DNA from: Polyodon spathula
Taxonomy: Eukaryota > Chordata > Actinopteri > Acipenseriformes > Polyodontidae
Assembly: GCF_017654505.1 (NCBI RefSeq)
Contig: NC_054536.1
Location: forward strand, 93,954,359 to 94,018,358
Reading direction: 5' to 3'
DNA length: 64,000 nt
Each line of letters opens with the position of its first letter. Positions within the stretch are counted from its first letter, which is position 1. Positions 1 through 12,800 of this stretch are shown piece by piece. The position numbers and the translations under genes were made by a program. The notes under the pieces were generated by a model that saw nothing but the letters and a program-made list of their open reading frames with translations, was not told where the DNA came from and did not search any database.

Positions 1-546
1 AGTCAGCCAATCACAGCCTGTCAGCTGGAGTGGAGCTCAGCATCTTTCAACAACACTACACCGAGTCAGGGACAGTTCACTGATATTGCTCCATTCAGAT
101 GTATGGCACTGTCCAGATAAACTATAAGCAACTCTGACAAGCAAAAAGCTATTTTTGGGATTATTTTCCCAAATCCTTTCTCAGTGGAATGAGGAATCAT
201 TACAAGTTCAGAGTAAATCTCTTGTTTGTCTTCAACAAAATAATGAAAAAAGTGTTCTAGTAATGGTAGTGCTCTCTCGATGAAGACTCCACCATGTGGT
301 AGTTGACCTTGATTTTCATTGGCGTCTGTGTCTTGAGCTTGGGACGCATAACTCTTGTCTCTGTCAATTACCTCACGGTAAAGCCAATGGGAACAATCAC
401 TTAATAATATCTCTAAATTAAAATGACTAACATATAGAGTCACATTTTATAATAAGACATGTGGTCAATTTTAATAATCCAAACTAGTCTGCTGTAATTC
501 CCCATTGTATTAATCATGAGCTAACACAGTGTTTCTCTTTTGCCAG
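1..546 (+). other. plec: Plectin intron (partial)
   Basis: This is the intron upstream of the first visible plectin exon and it ends in a normal acceptor (tttgccag). A minus-strand reading frame at 66-443 has a protein-like composition but no recognised domain. It is listed under findings and is not called as a gene. Confidence 0.7.
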
Positions 547-645
547 TATGTCACCCTGAGGACCCGCTACAGTGAACTGACTACCCTAACCAGCCAGTAC
601 ATCAAGTTCATCACAGAGACCCAGCGACGCCTGGAGCAGGATGAG
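547..645 (+). CDS. plec: Plectin, exon joining plakin domain to rod
   Basis: This 33-codon exon is flanked by a tttgccag acceptor and a gag|gtacgt donor, both in phase 0. It encodes YVTLRTRYSELTTLTSQYIK and then a charged helix ending RRLEQDE. The YVTLRT...LTSQYIKF signature is the conserved end of the spectrin-repeat plakin domain in plectin, and dystonin and MACF1 have a related segment. The next exon on the same strand is the plectin rod, and the phases agree. The upstream part of the gene (actin-binding domain and plakin domain) lies outside the window. The exon boundaries match the vertebrate plectin gene as I remember it. Confidence 0.9.
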
Positions 646-1752
646 GTACGTGACCGTGCTCAGGAAGCACAGCAGCAAACACACCCTGGGAGAAGAGAAC
701 ATTATCTGTATATTCTCGTCAGTTCAGTGAACTGATTAGCTCACAAATGAACAGAAAAGTCTGGTGATTTATTTGTAAGGGAAGAGGATGCCAAGATTTG
801 AATGCGGACCAACCATTTTCTGTGAAGCGTGGTTCAGCTTTGAGTGTAAATTGAACAGATCCTAAGCAGACATCAGCCCTCTGTGTGATAGTTTTGCACA
901 TTATTCCTTTGTTGGATTTCTGGTTTGCGTACTGTATGAATCCTAAAGTACTTGAGTGTCACCATTCGGGGTCTGTCTGTTCAAACGTTAATCTAATGAG
1001 GTGTTCACTAGTTTGTAAATGAAGAGAAAACCAGCTCTGCAGTTCACCTCATTGCTCAGCAGTATCTGTCTTCCTGTCAGAAACCATACCAGCGCATTGG
1101 CTCTTCAGCAGAATGAGACACTTCCCAGATTCACTTAGTACAGTATCTCTTCAGCCTGAAGCACACAGCATTCACTCTATTTAAAATGTCATTGTTATTC
1201 TTCAGAGGAACCAGTTGGCCATGAGGCAATGTTAAAAATCATTACAAAGCTGCCCCCTGTGTTGAGAATATAAAACTCTTTACTTGCTATGTTAAAGCCT
1301 CATCAGTTTCAGCGGACAGGGCCTGCTTGTCTCTGTAATATTCACAGGGGCTTTTGACAGGTTCCCAGTTGGTTTCTTCAGGTCCAGCTCTGATAATTGA
1401 AAATCTTGTCATTGCGTTCCAATTTGGTGTGCATGATCAAGACTGAAAAGACAGTGTGCTTCAGCTGACCATTTCACTCTTTTTTGATTTTTTCAAGATT
1501 AACACTTTATTTATTTGTTTATTTTCCTTTCTGTTATAACTCTAACTTAATTCTTTTTTAAATTATTATTTTGTGCTTCTCTAAACTGCTTGCCAGTGCT
1601 TTGTCATGCTGATTGGGCCCTAAAGAGGTAAATTACCCACTATGCACCAGTTTTTCAACTGACCACCTCTGCATGACTTTCCCTGTCCCCACACATACCA
1701 CTAGGCTTAGAATCCTGACAAATAGGGTGAAACGACTTCAGTCAGAACCATA

Positions 1753-1786
<34 letters not shown>

Positions 1787-3072
1787 AAAATATATATATA
1801 TATATTTTTTAAAAATAAAATGTAGGTTTCGATTTGTTTTATATGATGTGGATCTACATGCATGTTCTGGGATTGTACAGTTTTATCAAATTTAAATGAC
1901 TACAGTGTTCTGGACTCAGTTGCCTGTTAATCCAGTTGCCTTGTTGGATAGTGCTACAGAACCTCAACATGTAAATCCCTTTGTGTTATTTAAAAATGAA
2001 ACTTACATTTGAAAACATATTACACTAGGAGGTAACAGCATCTAATAACCCTATTACATGTTTTAAAAATCCACAATATTATACTTTGGCATATTTTTGG
2101 TGCCAATTTTGGTGGAAGGAAAATAAAAGATGAGTCTACTTTGATTACTGTAGTTATATGTTCTTACTAAAGACGTTTTACTTGAATCGTCTGTATTGCA
2201 GTACAGATCATCAGCCATCTTTTCATAACTTGTGCTCCCTTGCATGAGTAGTTTCTAGTGCATTGAAGAAAGAGGATTGAGCATTGGGGATGTGGCTCTG
2301 CCTTGCCTGGTGCTTAATCTCTGTTTGAAACAGACATAGCTTTGTAACCTAAAGCACCTACTGTTTAAATAGAAATATAGTACAGGAAGACTGCTCTATT
2401 ACAGTCAAATTTGGTAAATGCTTAAAAGTATACATAATGCCATAAAATATATATTTTAAAATAACTTAAATTAACTGCCAGTTTAACGAGTGCTTGTATT
2501 TGTTCTGTGGCCCGTTTTACAGATATGTAATGTAATGACTAACAGATCAAACATAGGGGAATTTATTTTGGCCGGAGTAATCTTTTCAGCATGTCACGTC
2601 TATCTAGTGGGGGGGGGGCACCTTTACTTGGATTTTGGTTGTTTATTGGGGCTTCCTTTTTAGGTACAGTGTTATTATCTTTCAAAGTTTCAGTAGGCCT
2701 GTGAGAGCATTAAGCTTCATAGTATAGATTCTTCTTTTTTAAAGCACCCCAATATCCTGTGCTGCATGCGTCATTTCATTTCAGTTCAGAGCTGTACTAA
2801 GTGCTGTGAAGTAATGTCACGTTCTGTCTTCCATACATTATATTAAATGTCTCATGACACATCCTCAGTTGTGTTACAAAACAGGTAGTCCACGACTGTC
2901 CATGTTGGACATGTTAACATATTTATTTGACCGCTGGCTTAATTACATATTTCTGACATATATTGTTTTTAAGTTGCTCATTAACTTAATAACTAAAATC
3001 TACACCGCGCTTATTTTTAATTTGTGCTTTTTTTCTTTTTTCTTGCAATTATTTCCGCCGTTACTAATGCAG
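646..3072 (+). other. plec: Plectin intron
   Basis: This 2.4 kb intron contains a short (TG)n/(TA)n microsatellite at about 1752-1806 and a run of G near 2610. It ends in a pyrimidine-rich tract (ttttttcttttttcttgcaatt) and the acceptor aatgcag. I see no other coding segment. The open reading frame before 3073 is intronic. Confidence 0.75.
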
Positions 3073-6000
3073 AAGGCAGCCGAGAAACTTAAAGAGGAGG
3101 AGATGAGAAAGATGGCAGAAATGCAAGCCGAGTTAGACAAGCAGAAGCAGCTGGCCGAGGCTCATGCCAAAGCTATTGCCAAGGCTGAGAAAGAGGCCCG
3201 GGAGCTGAAGCTCAAGATGCAGGAGGAGGTCACCAAGAGAGAGGCAGTGGCTGTTGATGCTGAGCAACAGAAGCAGAACATCCAGCAGGAGCTGCAGCAG
3301 CTCAGGAACAACTCGGTCACGGAAATCAAGTCCAAGACCCAGCAAGTGGAGGAAGCCCTTTTGAGCCGCACCAGGATTGAGGAGGAAATACGGCTGGTCA
3401 GGATTCAGTTGGAGACTACCGTCAAGCAGAAATCTAGTGCTGAGGCTGAGCTTCAACAGCTGAGGCAAAGGGCTGAGGAGGCGGAGAGGCAGAGAAAAGC
3501 TGCCCAGGAAGAGGCTGAAAAACTCCTAAAACAGGTGAAAGAAGAGTCCCAGAAAAAGCGTCAGGCCGAGGAAGAGCTGAAGAAGAAAGTAGAGGCAGAA
3601 AAAGAAGCTGCCAGGCAAAAGCAAAAGGCCATGGACGACCTGGAGAAACTGAAATTGCAGGCGGAAGAGGCAGAACGAAGGATGAAACAAGCAGAGATAG
3701 AAAAGGATAGGCAATTTCAGGTTGCCCAAGAGGTAGCACAAAAGAGTGCTGCGGCGGAGCTTCAGAGCAAGCGCATGTCCTTCGCTGAAAAGACAGCACA
3801 GTTGGAACAGTCTCTTAAGCAGGAGCATGTCACCGTCACTTTTCTTCAAGAGGAGGCAGAACGTCTCAAGAGGCAGCAGGAGGAGGCAGATAAAGCCAGA
3901 GAGGAAGCAGAGAAAGAACTAGAAAAATGGAGACAGAAAGCCAACGAGGCCCTCCGGTTGAGACTCCAAGCAGAGGAAATAGCCCACAAGAAGAGCCTGG
4001 CACAAGAGGATGCTGAAAAGCAGAAAGAGGAGGCTGAGCGAGAAGCCAAGAAGAGAGCCAAGGCTGAGGAAGCTGCCTTGAGACAAAAAGAGATGGCAGA
4101 GCACGAGCTGGAGAAGCAGAGGCAAATTGCAGAGGGCACTGCTCAGCAGAAGCTGTCAGCTGAACAGGAACTCATCCGACTGAGAGCTGAGTTTGAACAC
4201 GGTGAACAGCAGAGATCCCTGCTTGAGGAAGAGCTTTACCGCCTAAAAAAGGAGGTCAATGAGGCAGTGCAACAAAGAAAACTGCTGGAAGATGAACTAG
4301 CCAAAGTTAGGGCTGAAATGGAGATCCTCCTTCAGTCGAAGTCTAAGGCTGAAAAGGAAACGATGTCTAACTCTGAGAAAAGCAAGCAGCTGCTTGAGGC
4401 CGAAGCCGCTAAGATGAGGGAGCTTGCTGAAGAGGCCATGAAGCTTCGGTCTATCTCTGAAGAGTCCAAGAAACAGAGGCAACTAGCAGAGGAGGAAGCA
4501 GCTCGACAGAGAGCAGAGGCTGAAAGAATCCTAAAGGAAAAACTGGCTGCAATCAACGAAGCCACACGCTTAAAAGCAGAGGCAGAGATCGCCCTGAAAG
4601 AGAAAGAGGCAGAAAATGAGCGCCTGAGAAGGCAGGCAGAAGATGAGGCTTACCAAAGAAAGATCCTGGAGGAGCAAGCATCCCAACACAAGCAAGATAT
4701 TGAGGAGAAGATTAATCTTCTGAAGAAGTCTTCCGAGTCTGAACTGGAGAGGCAGAGAGCTATTGTGGATGAGACTTTAAAACAGAGGAGGGTTGTCGAG
4801 GAAGAGATACGGATACTAAAGATCAGCTTTGAGAAAGCCTCATCTGGCAAGCAGGACCTGGAGCTGGAGCTAAACAAACTGAAAAATATTGCAGATGAGA
4901 CTCAGCGTAGTAAGGAGCAGGCTGAGAAAGAAGCTGAAAAGCAACGTCAACTAGCTCTTGAGGAACAAAACAGACGCAGGGAGGCAGAGGAGAAGGTGAA
5001 GAAGATTGCGGCTGCTGAGGAAGAAGCTGCCCGTCAACACAAGGCAGCTCAGGATGAAGTTGAACGCCTCAAGAAGAAAGCCGAGGAGGCTAGGAAACAG
5101 AAGGAACTTTCTGAAAAAGAGGCAGAGAAGCAGATTCAACTAGCACAACAGGCTGCCGAGAAACGGATTGCTGCTGAAGAGAAGGCCCACGTTGTTCTCG
5201 TGCAGCAGAAAGAACAGGAGCTAATGCAGACCAGGATGCAGGAACAGTCGATCCTGGATAAGCTGAAGGAGGAGGCAGAAAAAGCCAAGAAGATGGCAGA
5301 AGAAGCAGAAAAAGCCAAACAGAAGGCACAGCAGGAAGCGGCCCGTTTCCGACAGCAAGCTGAAGAGGCTGAGCGTCAAAAGCAGGCAGCTGAAGTTGAA
5401 GCCACCAACCAAGCTAAGGCCCAAAACGATGCAGAACAACTGCGAAAGGAAGCAGAGATTGAAGCAACTAAGCGTGCCCAGACTGAGGCCATAGCTTTAA
5501 AACAGAAGGAATTAGCAGATGCTGAGATGGAGAAGCACAAAAAGCTTGCAGAACAAACTGTGAAGCAAAAGACTCAAGTTGAGCAAGAGCTGATAAAGGT
5601 GAAGCTACAGCTGGAAGAGACAGACACACAGAAGCGTCTTCTGGATGAGGAGCTTCATCGCCTCAAGGATGAAGTTACTGATGCTGCCAAGCAGAAAGCG
5701 CAAGTTGAGGAAGAGCTGTTCAAGGTCCGAATCCAAATGGAGGAGGTGATAAAGCTGAAGATCAGAATTGAGAATGAAAACCAGATGCTGATGAAAAAAG
5801 ATAAGGACAACACCCAACAGTTCCTGCAAGAGGAGGCAGAAAATATGAAAAAGCTGGCAGAGGAAGCCGCCCGCCTCAGCGTGGCAGCCCAAGAGGCTGC
5901 TCGTTTGAGGCAGATAGCAGAATCTGACTTGGCTGAACAGCGGGCCCTTGCAGAGAAAATGTTGAAGGAGAAAATGCAGGCCATCCAAGAGGCATCCAGA

Positions 6001-6453
6001 CTGAAAGCAGAGGCAGAGATGCTCCAGAGACAGAAAGACCTAGCCCAGGAGCAGGCCCAGAAGCTCCTGGAGGACAAACAGCAGATGCAGCAACGACTGG
6101 AAGAGGAGAAAGAAGGGTTCCAAAAAACCCTGGAGGCTGAGCGAAGGAGACAGCTGGAGATCACAGCTGAGGCGGAGAAGCTGAAGCTAAAGGTGTCTCA
6201 ACTGAGTGATGCTCAGTCCAGAGCTGTGGAGGAAGCCCAGAAGTTCAAGAAGCAGGCCGATGAGATCAGTTCTCGTCTCCATGAGACTGAGCTCTCCAAT
6301 AAAGAGAAGTTTGCTGTGGTAGAGAAGCTGGAGGTCCAACGACTTCAGAGCAACAAAGAGTCTGATGACCTCCGCAAAGCCATTGCTGAACTTGAGAAAG
6401 AGAAGGCAAAACTGCAAAAAGAAGCCGATGACTTACAGAAGAAGACAGCAGAG
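3073..6453 (+). CDS. plec: Plectin, central coiled-coil rod exon
   Basis: A single 3381-nt exon (1127 codons, phase 0 at both ends) encodes an almost uninterrupted alpha-helical coiled coil rich in E, K, Q, A and R, with recurring AEEAERQ, EEEARQR and KLAEEA heptads. In plectin this rod drives parallel dimerisation and separates the N-terminal actin/plakin-binding head from the C-terminal intermediate-filament-binding tail. Conserved landmarks include LQSKRMSFAEKTAQLE, KANEALRLRLQAEE, EAENERLRRQAEDEA, and KDNTQQFLQEEAE followed by ARLSVAAQEAARLRQ. Putting the whole rod in one exon is characteristic of plectin. The rodless isoform of mammals arises by skipping this exon, and phase 0 at both ends would permit that here too. 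The acceptor is aatgcag|aaggca and the donor is gcagag|gtattt. Confidence 0.97.
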
Positions 6454-6810
6454 GTATTTCAAATTGACTTTATTAATATAAGTATTTTAACAGCAGCATT
6501 TGTGTTTAATAATGAATCTTAACTAATTGTACTTACTAGCAGCTCATATCAAACTAACATTTAATACGTTTAAAACAATTCCTAGAGTTTATTTTAAAAA
6601 CAATATTGGAGTTGCAGCCACACTAAAACCATGAGCTCTGTTTTGAAACAAGGTCAGTGGCAAAGCTGAGTTTGCAGAAAAAGAAAATTGAAATGGTTTG
6701 AGGGGTATATTTTTGGTGCTTAATAGTTGTGGTTTTTGATGGTTCAGTAACTGCATGACTCTATTTTCTAGAATCACTCATTTTAAAACTTTTTTTGCAT
6801 TTTCCATTAG
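6454..6810 (+). other. plec: Plectin last intron
   Basis: This 357-bp AT-rich intron lies between the rod exon and the last exon. It ends in a pyrimidine-rich tract and the acceptor ttttccattag. Nothing else is seen in it. Confidence 0.85.
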
Positions 6811-9800
6811 ATGGCAGTTGCCCAGCAAGAACAAATCAAGCAGGAGACCCATACTCTTCAAAAGACTTTCATAACAGAAAAGGAGATGCTCATAAAGAAG
6901 GAGAAATTTATTGAGGAAGAGAAATCAAAGCTGGAAAAACAGTTTGAGGAGGAGATGAAAAAGGCCAAGGCTCTTAAAGATGAGGAGGAGCGACAGAGGA
7001 AGCAGATGGAAGAGGAGAAGAAGCAGCTTCAGTCCACCTTGGACACTGCTCTGAAGAAACAACAAGATGCCGAGGAGGAGGTCTGCAGCAAACAGAATGA
7101 GCTACAGGAGCTGGAGAAGAAAAGACTGGAGCAGGAGAAATTGCTGGCTGAGGAGAACCGGAAGCTACGTGAAAAATTGCAGCAGCTCCAAGTGGTGCAG
7201 AAACCAGCCCCGGCCCAAACCCACACAAGGGAGATCATGATCCAGACAGATGTTCCTGAAGAAGAACTAGTTGCCATGACCCAAGTGGGAGTCCAGAGTG
7301 TAAATGGCCGGGACGCAGTCGATTCAGTGGGCAGTCCCAAGCAAAACGGAGAAGCAGGACCAACTTTTGATGGCATTCGTGAAAAGGTCCCTGCCAGCAG
7401 ACTTCTTGAAGCTGGAATCTTGAGCAAAAAGCTTATGGATAAACTGAAGAAAGGTAAAACCACTGTAGAAGAACTCGCTAAGACTGAGAACCTGAAGAAT
7501 TACCTGAAAGGAAAGAACAGCATTGGGGGAATCTTGCTAAAGCCTAACAAGAAAATGAGTCTTTATCAAGCTTTGAAGGATAGAATAATTACACCAGGGA
7601 CTGCCATGGTCCTGCTGGAAGCACAAGCTGCCTCTGGGTACATTATTGACCCAGTAAAGAATGCAAAGCTTTCAGTCAATGAAGCTGTTAAAGAGGGGCT
7701 AATTGGACCAGAGCTGCACACCAGAATGCTCTCAGCTGAAAGAGCAGTCACAGGCTATAAAGATCCATACACAGGTAGCAAGATCTCCCTTTTTGAAGCC
7801 ATGAAAAAGGACCTGATTATAAAGGAACATGGCATTCGCCTGTTAGAGGCACAGATAGCTACAGGTGGCATTATTGACCCAGTGAACAGCCACCGTGTAC
7901 CAATTGAGACTGCATATAAGCTGGGCTTCTTTGACGCAGAAATGAACAAGATTTTGTCTGACCCAAGTGATGACACCAAAGGATTTTTTGATCCAAACAC
8001 TCAGGAAAACCTCACTTATCTGCAGCTGATGGAGAGATGTGTAACAGATCCCGAAACCGGTCTTTGCCTCCTTCCTATAACAGAGAAAGCAGCCAAAAGT
8101 GAACAAACCTACAGTGACGAAGAAACGAAAGATGTGTTTAGAAAAGCCACTGTCTCCGTTCCATTCGGCAGATTCAAGGGCAAGACTGTCACCATATGGG
8201 AAATCATCAACTCTGAGTATTTCACTGAGGAGCAAAGAAGGGATCTCATTCGGCAGTACAAGACAGGGAAAATCACTGTGGAGAAAATAATCAAGATCAT
8301 CATCACAGTGGTGGAAGAGGGCGAGAAAAAGAAACAGGTTGCATTTGAGGGTCTTAGGGCTCCTGTCCCCGCGAATGAACTCTTGGAGTCCAAAATCATT
8401 GACAAAGACTTGTATAACCAGTTACACCAGGGCAAAACATCTATTAAGGATATATCTGAGCTGGAGCCAGTTAAGAAGTGCCTGAAAGGTACAAACAGCA
8501 TTGCAGGGGTTGTGATCGAGTCAACCAAGGAGAAGTTACCCATCTATCAGGCAATGAAGAAAGACTTTCTGCAACAGGGGACTGCACTTGCTCTTTTAGA
8601 GGCCCAAGCTGCCACTGGCTATATTATCAACCCAGTCACTAATGAGAAGCTTACTGTTGATGAGGCTGTCAAAGCACGTCTTGTTGGCCCTGAGCTGCAT
8701 GATAGGCTGCTATCTGCAGAGAGAGCTGTGACTGGGTACAAGGATCCTTACACTGGAAGCACTGTCTCCTTGTTCCAGGCCATGCAAAAGGACCTGATTC
8801 ACAAAGACCAGGGAATCCGTTTGCTAGATGCCCAGTTGGCAACCGGAGGTGTCATTGACCCAGTCAAAAGCCATCGTGTTCCGATGGATATTGCCTGCAA
8901 GCGTGGGTATCTTGATGATGAGATGAACAAAATCCTCTCAAATCCAACCGATGACACCAAAGGTTTCTTTGACCCTAACACACAGGAGAATGTGACATAT
9001 CGGCAGCTGCAAAAAAGATGTGTCACTGACAAAGATACTGGTCTGTGCTTGCTGCCCCTCTCAGAGCAAGCTATTAAAGCCAAGGAAGAGCAGAAACACT
9101 CTGAAATCCAGACTAAAGAGGCTCTGAACCAGGCTACAGTGGAGGTGCAATCTGGACCCTTCAAGGGGAAAAGAGTGACCATCTGGGAAATCATCAACTC
9201 TGAGTATTTGACAGAAGAACAAAGGATTGAGATGATTAGACAGTACAGGACAGGCAAGGTGACTATGGAGAAGATCATTAAGATTGTGATTACTATCATT
9301 GATGAAACAGAGACCAAGAAACAACAGCAGGTTAGCTTTAATGGCCTGAGAGCTCCAGTCCCAGCCAGCTCATTGTTTGACTCCAATATTATTGACAAAG
9401 CTACATACAGCCAGCTACAGCAGGGTAAGAAGACACCAAAGGAAGTCTCGGAAATCAATTCAGTGAAGAAATACCTACAAGGGACCGACAGCATTGCCGG
9501 CATCTATGTAGAGTCTACAAAAGAAAAAATGACTGTTTACCAAGCTATGAAGAAAAATTATATAAGACCAAGCACAGCTCTTGGTCTGCTGGAAGCACAA
9601 GCAGCTACTGGATTTGTAATTGATCCAATCAAAAACCAGATGCTCACAGTGCATGATGCTGTCAAGGCAGGTGTTGTTGGCCCAGAAATGCATGAAAAAC
9701 TTCTCTTAGCTGAAAAAGCAGTAACTGGTTACAAAGATCCTTATACTGGAAATACAATCTCTCTATTCCAAGCAATGCAGAAAGATCTGGTCCTAAAAGA

Positions 9801-12800
9801 ACAAGCAATTCCACTCCTGGAAGCTCAGATTGCCACTGGGGGCATCATTGACCCAGTAAACAGCCACCGTGTGCCTATTGAAGTGGCCTACAAACGGGGG
9901 TATTTTGACCAAGAAATGAGCAAGATCTTCTCTCACTCTTCAAATGATACCAAAGCTTTTGTTGATCCAAACACTAATGACAAGCTAACCTACCAGCAGT
10001 TGAAAGAAATGTGTATTAGAGACCCTGATACTGGACTATGCTTTATCCTACTTAAAAAGACAGAGGGACCGTCAGTGGTGGAAAAGACTTTTATGTACAC
10101 TGAAGAAGAAACCAGGAATGAATTTGAGAAAACCCAAGTTGACATACCTCTTGAAAGCCAAGCTGGGAAGTCAATGTCCCTCTGGGATGTCTTGAACTCT
10201 GACCTTCTTCCAGAGGAGGAAAGGAGGAAACTACTGCAACAATATCAATCAGGCAGTATCACAAAGGAACGCATGATCATTATCATTATCGAAATTATTG
10301 AGCAGAGAGAGATCATTAGGCATGAACAGAGCATTACTTGCGATGTTATCCGACGCAGGGTTACTATTGAAGAATTATACAGTGCCAGGATCATTGACCT
10401 TGAAACCTATAACTTCCTTAAACAAGGAAAGAAGACCATAAGAGAAATCATGGAAACTGAGATTGTTAAACGTTACCTGTTTGGCACCGGCAGTATTGCT
10501 GGTTTTCTGGCCTCCTCAAAGGAAAAGGTTAGCATCTATCAGGCAATGAAGAGAGGTCTGGTTAAGCCTGAAGTAGCCATTGGTCTTTTGGAAGCTCAAG
10601 CAGCAACTGGGTTCATGATTGACCCAGTAAAAGATGAAATGTTAACTGTTGACGAGGCTGTTCGAAAGAATGTCGTTGGGCCAGAGATCCATGATAAGCT
10701 CCTCTCAGCTGAGAGAGCAGTCACAGGTTACAGGGACCCTTACAGTGGGAAAACCATCTCCCTTTTCCAGGCCATGAAGAAAGACTTGATCTGTGAAGAC
10801 TATGCCCTCAAGTTACTTGAAGCTCAGTTTGCCACAGGTGGCATCGTGGACCCAGAATACAATTTCCACTTGCCAACAGATGTTGCCCTGCAACGGGGGT
10901 ACATGAATAAGGAAACGAATGAGAAGATTTCTGATCCAAATGGGGATATCAAAGGCTACCTGGACCCCATCACACTGGAAAAGCTTTCCTATGCTCAGCT
11001 GCTCAAGAGATGTAAGATTGATGTAGGCACCGGCCTCCATCTGCTATCTCTGTCAGATAGGAGGTTGATGTTGTTTAAAGGCTTGAGAAAGCAGATTACC
11101 ATAGAAGAGCTTGTGTGTTCTGAGATTATAGACCAGAAGACAGTTCAGCAGCTCCAGGAAGGTTTGACTACCATTGAAGAAGTAAGCAAGCTACTTCAAA
11201 AATACCTGGAAGGCACCAGCTGTATTGCTGGAGTCTTTGTTGAATCCACTAAAGACCGCCTTTCAGTCTACCAGGCAATGAAGAAGAACATGATTAGGCC
11301 AGGGACTGCTTTTGAACTTCTGGAAGCACAAGCTGCTACTGGATATGTCATTGACCCAATAAAGAACCAGAAGCTGACAGTCAATGAGGCTGTCCTGATG
11401 GGAATTGTAGGCCCTGAGTTCAAAGATAAACTTCTGTCTGCTGAAAGAGCTGTAACAGGTTACAAAGATCCATATTCTGGCAAAATAATTTCTCTGTTCC
11501 AGGCCATGAAAAAAGGGCTGATCTTAAAGGACCATGGCATCCGTCTTATTGAAGCTCAGATTGCCACCGGAGGTATCATCGATCCAGAGGAAAGTCATCG
11601 CTTGCCAGTAGAGGTGGCATACAAACGTGGCCTGTTTGATGAAGAGATGAACAAGATCCTCTTAGACCCTAGTGATGACACAAGAGGTTTCTTTGACCCA
11701 AACACAGAGGAGAACCTGACTTACCTACAGCTCATGGAGAGGTGCTTCACAGACCCTGAGACAGGCCTGGTCCTACTACTTCTAAAAGAGAAGAAACGGG
11801 AAAGAAAGACTTCCTCAAAGTCTTCTGTCCGCAAACGTAGAGTGGTTATTGTGGATCCCGAGACAGGCAAAGAGATGTCTGTGTACGAAGCTTATCGCAA
11901 GGGGCTTATTGACCACCAGACCTACCTTGAGCTTTCAGAGCAGGAATGTGAGTGGGAAGAAATAACCATCTCTTCCTCTGATGGTGTGGTCAAATCCATG
12001 ATAATTGACAGGAGGTCCGGTCGGCAGTATGACATTGATGATGCTATTTCCAAAGGTCTCATTGATCAGTCTTCCTTGGATCAGTATCGCTCTGGCAGCC
12101 TCTCCATCACAGAGTTTGCTGACATGTTGTCAGGCAACATGAGTGGGTTCCGCTCCAGATCATCCTCCATTGGATCCTCCTCCTCCTATCCAATGAGTCC
12201 CATCCCAACAATCAAGACCCCAGCAACTACATGGAGTGACCCTACTGAGGAAACAGGTCCAGTTGCTGGAATCCTAGACACTGACACACTGGAGAAGGTT
12301 TCCATTACCGAAGCCATGCACCGCAACCTAGTAGACAACATCACTGGTCAAAGACTCTTGGAGGCCCAGTCTTGCACAGGAGGCATAATCGATCCCAACA
12401 CTGGGGAAAAGTTCCCTGTGGCTGACGCCGTGAATAAGGGGTTGGTGGACAAAATCATGGTGGATCGCATCAACCTGGCCCAGAAGGCATACCATGGATT
12501 TGAAGACCCAAGAACCAAGACAAAGATGTCTGCTGCCCAAGCTTTAAAGAAAGGCTGGCTATACTATGAAGCTGGCCAACGCTTCCTGGAAGTCCAGTAT
12601 CTCACTGGCGGATTGATTGAACCTGATGTGACTGGCAGAGTCCAGCTGGATGAGGCCATCAGGAAGGGAACCTTGGATGCCCGCACTGCACAGAAGCTCA
12701 GAGACGTGAGCGCTTATACCAAATACCTGACCTGCCCCAAAACCAAACTGAAGATCTCCTACAAGGACGCCATGGACAGGAGCATGGTTGAAGAAGGCTC

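Noticed and set aside
2854..3072. Upstream extension of the rod reading frame with hydrophobic residues
   Set aside because: It is intron read-through. The splice acceptor at 3072 and the match to plectin start at 3073.
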